This document shows, in pieces, positions 23,564 to 31,203 of a DNA stretch of 33,792 nt (position 1 is the first letter of the stretch; each line of letters opens with the position of its first letter). Location of the stretch: assembly GCF_000157915.1 (NCBI RefSeq), contig NZ_EQ973643.1:427065-460856 (forward strand), written 5' to 3'. The notes beneath the pieces were generated by a model that did not search any database, was not told where the DNA came from, and saw nothing but the letters and a program-made list of their open reading frames with translations. Source of the DNA: Phocaeicola coprophilus DSM 18228 = JCM 13818. Lineage in GTDB: Bacteria; Bacteroidota; Bacteroidia; Bacteroidales; Bacteroidaceae. The position numbers were made by a program, and so were the translations under genes.

Positions 23564-25849
23564 TTATTCCGCTTTCAATATTGCACTGTCGATGGTAGTA
23601 TTCACGTTGCGATAATCTTTAGAAGTCTTTTTGCCGAAATCGAACGTATAGGCTACCTTCACATATCCGGTAGGCTGGTTGAGCCGGCTATACACTTCAC
23701 GGTCGTACCGGTACACATCCGAACGCAGGAAACTTCTTGTCCTGGCATGCGTGTTAAACGGATTGTTCGTACCGGCTTCCAATGCCCAGCCTCCATGATA
23801 CCAGCTGACCGAAGCTCCGTAATTACCATCCTGCCATTCGTACACACCATCGCCGCTCAGCAAACGTGTCTGAGTTTTCCCATACACATTCAGCGAAAAG
23901 TCCTTCCAGTAGTAGTTCACAGTCAGTCGGCCATACACATTGTTCTGGTCCTGCGAGTCCTGTCCCGTTATCTTGCTGTACTGCCAGCGTCCGCCCAATT
24001 TGAACCGGAGAGCATCCGTAGCTTTCCACGACAAATCCAGACCTCCCTGCAACAGATGATAGTCTCCATCGCTCCGGTATGATTCCACCAGCTTGTTGCC
24101 TTCCACGGAGAAAGCGGGCAGAACGGTATTGATTTCCGAAGAGTACATGAATATGCCGAACAGGTTGAAACGACCTACCTGCAAACTGTACGAACCGGAA
24201 GCCATATACATCTTTATCTTGTCCAGATAGGGATTTCCCCGCTTCACGTGTATCTGGTCGATAGTCTGCTCCGCCGTATTGATGGTATTGATTTCGGGAT
24301 AGGCATTGCCCACGGCTGCCCCGATACCGAACTGCTGGCGGTCACTGAACTGATAGAAAAACGACAAATCTCCCCGAGGGCTTATGTAATGGGTCTTTTC
24401 ATGCCCGTGCAAGCGGTATTGCAAAGCGGACATCCCGATACGTCCGTTCATGGAAAGTTTGCCGAAACGCTGATTATAGGAAGCAAACAACAAACTTTCA
24501 CCCGACCACAAGTGCTGCCACGACGGATTGTCCCCCGCATAAGTGGCGGAGGTGATGCGATGGGAATGCATCAACTGGACTGTAAGCGTATTCTGATGCG
24601 GCATGGACAAAGAATAATTCAGGGAGGGGTTCAGCATATAAAGCTTCTCATCCACATTCGTCATCGAAGCATACTCGTTTTCCTGATAAGAACGGTCGTA
24701 AGTGTTCTGCGTATAACTTACAGGCAACGAACATTCCAGCCGCTGATTGTCTTTCAACCTGAAACTGCCGTACAGTTCCAGGGAGGGAGCAAGTGACTTC
24801 TGGTCTGTAGAACTACTTGAACAGACGTCCTCGTAATAGTCCGAATAGTCCAACATCCCCCTTCTCCCGTTGTCCGGCATCCCGCTATGTACAAAGGACA
24901 TCTTTGCCGACAACGTGCGCTTGCCTGTCTGATTAAGCACATTGAACTGTGCATACTGCTGGTTCTTCTTCCGCTTGTCTGCTTCGGTGATTTCATCCCG
25001 TGTAAAGGAACGGTCTGCCAACACAAATGATTCCGTACTCCGGTTATCGTCCTCATTGTAATCGTACATGGTATGTCCGGCAAACAGCGTATACGATGTA
25101 TTCCCGTGAGAAACCTTCGACACCGCATTATAGTCTCCCTGCAAATAACCGATAGTCTGATTGGCATCCAAAGAAACATATCCTCCAGACTTCCATTTCC
25201 TGGTAATATAGTTGATGGATGCCACATCCCCGGCATACTTTCCCGTCGGCACATCAAAATATTCCACTTTCTCTATGTCACGGGGACGCAGACTCTGCAC
25301 TTCCCGATAGTCCACTTTACGACCGTCGATGTAGAGTGTTACGGTTCCTCCCATCGTTGCCACAACTCCCTTCTTGCGATCTACGTCTATACCCGGAATC
25401 ATCAGGTTACTGAGCAGATCGTAGCCTGTAAAGGCATGCTTCACCTGCTGCTTATCAGGAATAATCAGCACCCGGTCCTTCTGACGGATAAAGGAAGAAC
25501 CTTTCACCTCTACCTCACCAAGCAGTACACTGTTTTCCTTCAGGTACACAACCGGAAGTACCTTTTCCGTGTCCCCCACCGCAAACGGATAAACCTTCGC
25601 TTCGTAGCCGATGGAACTGAGAGACAACAAATAGTTTCCCTTCTGTACGTTCTCCAATTTATAAAGACCGATGCTGTCTGTCACCACCCCTTGAACAAAA
25701 GTTGAATCCTGACAAAGTAATCTGACTGTAGCGTAAGCAAGTCCCTTGTCAGACTCATCTGCAATTCTCCCCTTTACCGCTACCTGTGCATTAATAAAAG
25801 AACTGACTGATAAACATCCAGTCAGAAAACAAAATTTTAGAATCTCCAT
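23564..25849 (-). CDS. TonB-receptor-like outer-membrane beta-barrel protein
   Basis: This 761-residue outer-membrane protein starts at the ATG at 25849, two codons inside a longer frame that would begin with TTG. The signal peptide ends near FINAQ. Order: a carboxypeptidase-regulatory-like domain (about 22-105, VKGRIADESDKGLAYATVRL), a plug-like domain (about 110-200, with IDGRKVDYREVQSLRPRDIEKVE and DVPTGKYAG), then a beta-barrel to the end rich in alternating aromatic strands. This is the outer-membrane beta-barrel family 3 type, related to TonB receptors; no SusD partner is present nearby, so the ligand may be a small molecule, peptide or metal complex and not a glycan. No TonB box is obvious. 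It is transcribed alone. Confidence 0.87.
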   Translation of the reverse strand: MEILKFCFLTGCLSVSSFINAQVAVKGRIADESDKGLAYATVRLLCQDSTFVQGVVTDSIGLYKLENVQKGNYLLSLSSIGYEAKVYPFAVGDTEKVLPVVYLKENSVLLGEVEVKGSSFIRQKDRVLIIPDKQQVKHAFTGYDLLSNLMIPGIDVDRKKGVVATMGGTVTLYIDGRKVDYREVQSLRPRDIEKVEYFDVPTGKYAGDVASINYITRKWKSGGYVSLDANQTIGYLQGDYNAVSKVSHGNTSYTLFAGHTMYDYNEDDNRSTESFVLADRSFTRDEITEADKRKKNQQYAQFNVLNQTGKRTLSAKMSFVHSGMPDNGRRGMLDYSDYYEDVCSSSSTDQKSLAPSLELYGSFRLKDNQRLECSLPVSYTQNTYDRSYQENEYASMTNVDEKLYMLNPSLNYSLSMPHQNTLTVQLMHSHRITSATYAGDNPSWQHLWSGESLLFASYNQRFGKLSMNGRIGMSALQYRLHGHEKTHYISPRGDLSFFYQFSDRQQFGIGAAVGNAYPEINTINTAEQTIDQIHVKRGNPYLDKIKMYMASGSYSLQVGRFNLFGIFMYSSEINTVLPAFSVEGNKLVESYRSDGDYHLLQGGLDLSWKATDALRFKLGGRWQYSKITGQDSQDQNNVYGRLTVNYYWKDFSLNVYGKTQTRLLSGDGVYEWQDGNYGASVSWYHGGWALEAGTNNPFNTHARTRSFLRSDVYRYDREVYSRLNQPTGYVKVAYTFDFGKKTSKDYRNVNTTIDSAILKAE

Positions 25850-25867
25850 AATCAATTAATAATACAA

Positions 25868-25875
25868 CAAATATA
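25868..25875 (-). promoter_or_regulatory. -7 element (TATATTTG) of the barrel-protein gene
   Basis: On the minus strand TATATTTG matches TAnnTTTG exactly and lies 18 bases before the ATG at 25849, implying a short leader. No TTTG was found at 19-21 base spacing. Confidence 0.4.
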
Positions 25876-25966
25876 GAAATATTTACAAACGGACAGCATA
25901 TTTTCTTTGCAAAAAATATCCACAGTTTCAATATTCTCTTTTTCATCAGTAATTATTATCTTTACT

Positions 25967-26093
25967 GCAAATCCTGATTACCATCGGACTGGACATTGCA
26001 GACATCGGGAAAGGTACCGGAATGATGCTGGTTACCACCGTTTTTCTGGCTTACAGTACGACGCTGTCCTCTGGATTTTCCTCGTTTGATGTA
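25967..26093 (+). pseudogene. Internally deleted relic of the SDF symporter gene
   Basis: 25967-25999 matches 27218-27250 at 31 of 33 bases, and 26000-26093 matches 27374-27467 at 81 of 94 bases, by my hand alignment. The two segments join at CATTGC, which occurs in the intact gene at 27245-27250 and 27368-27373. The relic therefore lost 123 bases between short direct repeats. The reading frame of the transporter is kept across the join (QILITIGLDIADIGKG), but it has no start codon and runs into a stop after VLKRF. Nearly all differences are transitions, as expected for neutral decay. It sits immediately before the duplicated GH116 leader in front of GH43. Confidence 0.8.
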
Positions 26094-26096
26094 TTG

Positions 26097-26146
26097 AAGC
26101 GCTTTTAATTATTAAACTAACAGCATATCTATGAAAAATATTCTGA
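26097..26146 (+). repeat. Second copy of the GH116 leader and first codons, now in front of GH43
   Basis: This copy of the 20807-20858 element starts four bases after the symporter relic and supplies the ATG and first five codons (MKNIL) of the GH43 gene. It is likely part of the same duplication remnant as the relic. Confidence 0.75.
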
Positions 26147-27177
26147 AGAAGTCCGGTTACCGGCCCGTTTTAAAACGATTCAGCCTCGTTTCCCTATATG
26201 CCCTTCCATTATTAATGGCAGGTGCATGCCAACAACCTAAATCACAGACTACCATCCAGGATAAAGATTCCTGTGTAGTACAGAATCCTGTCATCACCGT
26301 ACGATACAGCGCAGACCCGTCTGCCCGTGTCTTCGGAGATACGCTCTACATCTATCCCAGCCACGACCGTGACCAGGCACAATGGTGGGATATGGAAGAT
26401 TATTATGCTTACTCTACCACTGATTTATGCCATTATAAAGATGAGGGTCTGATCTTTGAACCATTCAAGCAAACTACATGGGCAAAGAAATACGCCTGGG
26501 CTCCCGACTGTATAGAGAAAAACGGCAAATATTACTTTTATTTCCCTACCGATCAGGATCATATAGGAGTTGCTGTCGGAAACACACCTGTCGGACCATT
26601 TAAAGACCCTTTAGGTAAACCTCTTGTATCAAGGAACAGTCCGGGAATAGCAGCTCCACGTGACTTTATCGATCCGGCAGTCTTCATTGACGATGATGGC
26701 ACAGGATATCTGCTTGTCGGACAAAATGCGCTGAACATCATCAGGCTGAATGATGACATGATTTCCTATAGTTCTAAGCCCGTAGTTCTGGATAAAGTCA
26801 AAGACCTCCCCCATTTCTTTGAAGCAATCTGGATTCACAAAAAAGATAAAAAATATTATTTGTCTTATTCCGATGGGGTCGGTATCTCCTACTGCATGGC
26901 TGATTCCATCTATGGTCCTTATGAGTACAAAGGCAGAATTCTGGATGAAGTAAACAGTGGAACCAATCATTCCTCAATTGTTGAATATAAAGGCCAGTGG
27001 TATCTGTTTTACCATACGGCAGACCTGGCACTGGCTACAATCACGGCAGATTCTCCAGACCGGAAATATATACAATGGAGAAGATCCGTCTGTATGGCTC
27101 CTTTATTTTATAACGAGGATGGGACCATACAGCCCGTCAAGCAGTCTTCATCTATAACGATTCCTAAAATCAACTGA
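26131..27177 (+). CDS. Glycoside hydrolase family 43 lipoprotein with chimeric N-terminus
   Basis: This 348-residue five-bladed-propeller glycosidase has the three GH43 carboxylates: D62 in SADPSA (base), D181 in DFIDPA (pKa modulator) and E231 in FFEAIW (acid). GH43 enzymes usually cut terminal alpha-L-arabinofuranose or beta-xylose; the sugar is not fixed by sequence. The lipobox MAGAC near residue 33 predicts a lipoprotein. The signal peptide has an unusually long basic start (MKNILKKSGYRPVLKRF). Its first codons equal those of GH116, and KKSGYRPVLKRF resembles KAGDWPVLRHY of mature GH116, so the start appears borrowed from a deleted GH116 copy. There is no other ATG before the hydrophobic core. 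It lies 11 bases before the symporter gene, an operon arrangement. Confidence 0.9.
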   Translation: MKNILKKSGYRPVLKRFSLVSLYALPLLMAGACQQPKSQTTIQDKDSCVVQNPVITVRYSADPSARVFGDTLYIYPSHDRDQAQWWDMEDYYAYSTTDLCHYKDEGLIFEPFKQTTWAKKYAWAPDCIEKNGKYYFYFPTDQDHIGVAVGNTPVGPFKDPLGKPLVSRNSPGIAAPRDFIDPAVFIDDDGTGYLLVGQNALNIIRLNDDMISYSSKPVVLDKVKDLPHFFEAIWIHKKDKKYYLSYSDGVGISYCMADSIYGPYEYKGRILDEVNSGTNHSSIVEYKGQWYLFYHTADLALATITADSPDRKYIQWRRSVCMAPLFYNEDGTIQPVKQSSSITIPKIN

Positions 27178-27188
27178 CTCAAACTAAT

Positions 27189-28355
27189 ATGAAAAAGATC
27201 AAACTAGGACTTCTGCCGCAAATCCTGATTGCCATCGGACTGGGCATTGCTGCCGGAACTGTTTCACCGGCACTTCCTGTACGCATTTTCGTGACATTCA
27301 ATGCCCTCTTCAGCCAGTTCCTGAACTTTATTATTCCACTGATCATTGTGGGACTGGTCACTCCGGCCATTGCAGACATCGGGAAAGGTGCCGGAAAGAT
27401 GCTGGTCGCCACCGTTCTTCTGGCTTACAGTGCGACACTGTTCTCCGGATTTCTTTCGTTTGGTGTAGGAGAAACCTTCTTCCCCAGCCTCATCACACAA
27501 AATATTCCTTTATCGGAAATCAGTGAAGCCAAAGGTGTTGAACCGTTCTTTACCATATCGATTCCGGAGCCGCTCAATGTCATGACAGCACTTGTCATGG
27601 CCTTCACTGTCGGACTCGGGCTGGCTCATCTGGATACCGGTTTCCTGAAAAATGTCTGCAACGATTTCAAGGAAATCATTGTCAAAACCATACAGGCCGT
27701 CATCCTTCCTTTGCTCCCGATTTATATCTTTGGCATCTTCTTCAACATGACCCATTCCGGACAAGTGTTTCACGTCCTGGCGGTCTTTGTCAAGATCATC
27801 GGAATCATCTTCCTCATGCATATCTTTCTGCTGATATTCCAGTACTGCATCGCAGGGCTGCTGGTACGCAAGAATCCGTTCCGTCTGCTGGGAACTATGA
27901 TGCCGGCTTATTTCACTGCTTTAGGTACACAGTCTTCAGCGGCCACCATTCCTGTCACACTGAAACAGACGATCCGGAACGGAGTACACGAAGGGATTGC
28001 GGGATTTGTCATTCCCCTGTGTGCCACCATTCATCTTTCAGGAAGCACCCTGAAGATCGTAGCCTGCGCACTGGCACTGATGATGATGCAAAACATTCCT
28101 TATGGCTTCCAGATGTTTGCCGGATTCATATTCATGCTGGGGGTAACCATGGTAGCAGCTCCGGGAGTTCCGGGTGGAGCCATTATGGCTTCTCTCGGTA
28201 TCCTGTCGTCTATGCTGGGGTTTGACGAAAACGCACAGGCACTGATGATCGCGCTGTATATTGCTATGGACAGTTTCGGTACGGCATGTAATGTTACCGG
28301 CGACGGAGCCCTGGCTCTTATCATCGACAAATGGTTTGGAACGCCAAAGGCCTGA
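27189..28355 (+). CDS. SDF-family (dicarboxylate/amino acid:cation) symporter
   Basis: This 388-residue integral membrane protein is of the glutamate-transporter fold, importing small organic acids or amino acids with Na+ or H+. The hairpin-1 serine motif is QSSAAT (248-253), hairpin 2 has GVPGGA, and helix 8 carries NVTGD (N368, D372), matching Asn401 and Asp405 of GltPh. D361 matches Asp394, but the arginine that in GltPh (Arg397) binds a side-chain carboxylate is Gly364 here. An acidic amino acid is therefore an unlikely substrate; a neutral amino acid or simpler compound fits better. It follows GH43 by 11 bases. A 127-base decayed fragment of a second copy lies at 25967-26093. Confidence 0.9.
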   Translation: MKKIKLGLLPQILIAIGLGIAAGTVSPALPVRIFVTFNALFSQFLNFIIPLIIVGLVTPAIADIGKGAGKMLVATVLLAYSATLFSGFLSFGVGETFFPSLITQNIPLSEISEAKGVEPFFTISIPEPLNVMTALVMAFTVGLGLAHLDTGFLKNVCNDFKEIIVKTIQAVILPLLPIYIFGIFFNMTHSGQVFHVLAVFVKIIGIIFLMHIFLLIFQYCIAGLLVRKNPFRLLGTMMPAYFTALGTQSSAATIPVTLKQTIRNGVHEGIAGFVIPLCATIHLSGSTLKIVACALALMMMQNIPYGFQMFAGFIFMLGVTMVAAPGVPGGAIMASLGILSSMLGFDENAQALMIALYIAMDSFGTACNVTGDGALALIIDKWFGTPKA

Positions 28356-28392
28356 AACATTTCTTCCGCAATATGGCAACCTGCTTTTTATC

Positions 28393-28400
28393 TAACTTTG
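28393..28400 (+). promoter_or_regulatory. -7 element (TAACTTTG) of the propeller-lipoprotein gene
   Basis: TAACTTTG matches TAnnTTTG exactly and lies 37 bases after the symporter stop and 68 bases before the ATG at 28469, so this gene probably has its own transcript. No matching -33 element was found. Confidence 0.45.
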
Positions 28401-28468
28401 TCAGGCAGTTGAAAACAACCCATAACAGCTGTAAACAGTTTCATTTATTTACTTTTATCTTTAATCTC

Positions 28469-29647
28469 ATGAAAAAAGAAATATGCCTGTCCTGCCTGAC
28501 AGTTTGCACTATTTTGCTGGCCTGTTCTACACCGTCAGAAAAATCCGTCCGGTCTGCTGCCAGCGTCATACCAGTAGATCTGGAACATGCCGGAGCCTTA
28601 CAAGCCTCCCAGTGGTTTGATACAATCATGTATGTCCCTCTGGAAACGAGTGACTCATTCCTGTTTTCCAATATCAGTCATCTGAAGGTCAGCCACGATC
28701 AGAATATCTATTTTATATCCGACAAGTCATTTTTCCTGTTTGACGGACATACCGGAAAAGGCAAACTGAAAATATCCAGATTAGGAACAGGCCCAGACGG
28801 ATATGCTTCCCTGTTCGACTCTTACATAGATCCCGAAACGCAGGAAATTGAATTGCTTGACAACAACGGAAAGAAAATTGTGGTTTATGACAAAAAGGGT
28901 AATCACCTGCGTTCCTTTGCCATTCCGTTCATGTCATTCACACTGACCAAAACAGATCAGCATAATTATTGGTTCTACAACAACAATCTTCCTTCAGAAG
29001 CCTGCAACTATAAAGTGGCCCACTATAATCGTATAGCGGAAAAATCAGAAGAAGCATACGATTCAATTGATCCTCATCTGGCCGAATACTTCTTTATCGA
29101 AGACGAAAAGAACCTGGTTACACAGGGTAATAGCATGCTCTATCATGCTTCTCCAGCGGATACTGTTTACCGGATTCAGCCAGGGAAAGGTATGGAAGCA
29201 GCCTATATACTCGACATGGGAAAGAACAAGGCTCCCCAGACATTTTATTCCAATCACTTCAAGGATATCATGGAATTTGTGGAAACAGCCAACAAGCATG
29301 ATTATGTCTTCGAGCTTCCTACCCTGGCAGCCAATGACAGTCTGATCGCCATAGGTTGCATGAAACAAGGACAACTCTACATTACCCTTCATGCTTCCCG
29401 AAGCGAAAAGACCGTCACATTCTCAGCCTTTCAGGATGATTTCCATTTCTCTGCACCTCTCCCTCTGGATAATCAAAATATCCCTTTCTGCCTGGACAAT
29501 GAATTTCTATATCTGATCATAACCGCAGAACAGCTTACAGACTGGCAAAAAGAAGGCGACCGGAAGGAGCTGATGAATGAATGGATGAAACAACAGCATA
29601 TCAATGAGTATTCAAATCCAATTCTCATGAAATGCAGACTAAAATAA
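28469..29647 (+). CDS. 6-bladed beta-propeller lipoprotein
   Basis: This 392-residue protein belongs to the BF3164-like/DUF4934 family of Bacteroidota. I choose the ATG at 28469 because it starts a lipoprotein signal ending ILLAC (about C19); an earlier in-frame start at 28331 overlaps the symporter gene and would bury the signal peptide. The body has the family opening IPVDLEHAG and YVPLETSDSFLFSNIS, then repeated blades such as DKSFFLFDGHTGK and ELLDNNGKKIVVYDKKG. Such lipoproteins are surface or periplasmic and of unknown function, often next to transporters or TlpA-like thioredoxins. Here a TlpA-like gene converges from seven bases away. Confidence 0.88.
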   Translation: MKKEICLSCLTVCTILLACSTPSEKSVRSAASVIPVDLEHAGALQASQWFDTIMYVPLETSDSFLFSNISHLKVSHDQNIYFISDKSFFLFDGHTGKGKLKISRLGTGPDGYASLFDSYIDPETQEIELLDNNGKKIVVYDKKGNHLRSFAIPFMSFTLTKTDQHNYWFYNNNLPSEACNYKVAHYNRIAEKSEEAYDSIDPHLAEYFFIEDEKNLVTQGNSMLYHASPADTVYRIQPGKGMEAAYILDMGKNKAPQTFYSNHFKDIMEFVETANKHDYVFELPTLAANDSLIAIGCMKQGQLYITLHASRSEKTVTFSAFQDDFHFSAPLPLDNQNIPFCLDNEFLYLIITAEQLTDWQKEGDRKELMNEWMKQQHINEYSNPILMKCRLK

Positions 29648-29654
29648 AGAAGAC

Positions 29655-31115
29655 TTATTCTTCTTTTGACGCTTCCGCCAGCTGGGACGCAAGCTCTTCC
29701 ATGTTCTCAGGAGAAGCAGCCCATGTGAACTTTACCTTTCCATCCTTGCCGATAATCACACAGCGAGGAATGGAAAGTGCGCCACGTTCGTTGCCGAAGG
29801 TATCGTAGATTTCTTTTTTGAAAGCTTCCTGCGCACGCACATGCTCTCCCATCAGATCATAATGAGCTGCCATCTTGCGCCATTTGGCATCATCATCCGG
29901 ACGGTCAATGGAAAGATACAGCAGTACAATATCATTCTTTTTGGCATACTCCTGCAAGGGTTTTACATGAGCGAATGATTCCCGGCAGGGACCGCACCAG
30001 GTAGCCCATATATCCATAAAGATGACCTTTCCTTTATATAAGTCAGTAACCTCCTTCAACGTCTTGGCCTTGTCCACATTCGGGAAATGGATATAATCGG
30101 GAATTTCAGCCTGATTGAAAGCCTTGTTTTTGGCGATGGCCTTATCTATTAGCGGCTGCCATTTGCTTTGCGGATGCATTTGTCTGAATCGTTCCTCTAA
30201 CGGAAGTATCTCCGGATCGTATTTCTCCTCGTTTGCATCCATCAGGAAGAGTAATGCCATGGCCGTTTCCTGCGCCTGACCTGTAAGGTTCTTTTCAATA
30301 TAGTGGAAAATCAATTTATAGGGATTTTTCTTCAGATCTTCGTCTATCGGTTCTCCTTTGATATAGTAGGTAATACCGGCATTGTTATAGACTACTTCAT
30401 GGAAAGCGGGCGAGAACGTGCTGGCCGGATGATTTACCTGACAGAATTCCATCATCTTTTCCCATTCCTTGAGCCAGCTTTGCCTGGTGGCTTCGGAATG
30501 ACGGTTGGCAATACCGAACAGCTGGTTCTGAAAAGCCCACATCACCTGCATGCGCGCATTTTGCCGTGCTTTTTCATACAAGTCTTTGTCTACTCCCTGC
30601 ATCTTTTCATCCAGGGCAAGAACCTGATCCTGCAGTTTCCTGCTTACAGAACTGGCAACAGTATCCCGGGTAATATTCCATTTGTCTCCTTGTCTTGAAA
30701 GTACGTCAAACACATCCTTTCCCAGTTCGTCCATCAGTTCAGACACTTCCATATTTTTTTCATTCTTGCCTTCCAGTATTGAAACAGACTTTGCAGCTGC
30801 GGCATCAATCTGCAAACGATACTTTCCTCCCTCTGCAATAAAAGAACCCAGATAACGCTTTCCCCACAAGAACAGGCGTATCTGTTCGTACCCGTTACCG
30901 GGAAGTGTAAGACTGAACGTGCTGTCCGCATTCAGCCACAAGGTGTCCTGTGCCTGCGAATTAAACATTCCGTCAATGGATTTCTGATACACAATGGTTC
31001 CACCGGCCAGATTCTTTACAGAACCAGTAATCTGAATTTCATTTGAATGACTGCATGAAGCCAGGACGCCCCCGAAAAGACTCAATGACAAAAATAAAAC
31101 GTGTTTGGTTTTCAT
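29655..31115 (-). CDS. TlpA-like thioredoxin-fold lipoprotein (DUF4369 N-terminus)
   Basis: This 486-residue lipoprotein has a signal ending VLASC (about C21). Residues about 25-125 resemble the DUF4369 beta-domain (ITGSVKNLAGGTIVYQKSIDG), a helical middle region spans about 125-335, and a C-terminal TlpA/AhpC-type thioredoxin domain spans about 335-486. The redox motif WCGPC has C374 and C377, and a cis-proline is expected in ALSIPRC. It is presumably a periplasmic thiol-disulfide oxidoreductase. Partner proteins are unknown. It ends seven bases from the propeller gene and shares its upstream spacer with the divergent MG2 pseudogene. Confidence 0.92.
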   Translation of the reverse strand: MKTKHVLFLSLSLFGGVLASCSHSNEIQITGSVKNLAGGTIVYQKSIDGMFNSQAQDTLWLNADSTFSLTLPGNGYEQIRLFLWGKRYLGSFIAEGGKYRLQIDAAAAKSVSILEGKNEKNMEVSELMDELGKDVFDVLSRQGDKWNITRDTVASSVSRKLQDQVLALDEKMQGVDKDLYEKARQNARMQVMWAFQNQLFGIANRHSEATRQSWLKEWEKMMEFCQVNHPASTFSPAFHEVVYNNAGITYYIKGEPIDEDLKKNPYKLIFHYIEKNLTGQAQETAMALLFLMDANEEKYDPEILPLEERFRQMHPQSKWQPLIDKAIAKNKAFNQAEIPDYIHFPNVDKAKTLKEVTDLYKGKVIFMDIWATWCGPCRESFAHVKPLQEYAKKNDIVLLYLSIDRPDDDAKWRKMAAHYDLMGEHVRAQEAFKKEIYDTFGNERGALSIPRCVIIGKDGKVKFTWAASPENMEELASQLAEASKEE

Positions 31116-31155
31116 GAATATAGTGTTTAAGTTTTAGTACATATTTTATGCGTTT

Positions 31156-31163
31156 CAAAGATA
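31156..31163 (-). promoter_or_regulatory. -7 element (TATCTTTG) of the TlpA-like gene
   Basis: On the minus strand TATCTTTG matches TAnnTTTG exactly and lies 40 bases before the ATG at 31115. It is nearly back to back with the plus-strand element at 31173. Confidence 0.5.
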
Positions 31164-31172
31164 GAAAAATTT

Positions 31173-31180
31173 TACCTTTG
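31173..31180 (+). promoter_or_regulatory. -7 element (TACCTTTG) of the MG2-type gene
   Basis: TACCTTTG matches TAnnTTTG exactly and lies 23 bases before the ATG at 31204, where the broken MG2-type gene begins, so the promoter of that gene seems preserved. Confidence 0.5.
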
Positions 31181-31203
31181 TGAATATGGAAGGAGATTAT
31201 TTT

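Noticed and set aside
28350-28406. Weak inverted repeat GCCTGA/TCAGGC after the symporter as a terminator
   Set aside because: Six pairs over a 45-base loop with no T-run; too weak to call.
28331-28468. Earlier in-frame start of the propeller-lipoprotein gene
   Set aside because: It would overlap the symporter end and put 46 non-signal residues before a clear lipoprotein signal; the -7 promoter element at 28393-28400 also lies downstream of it.
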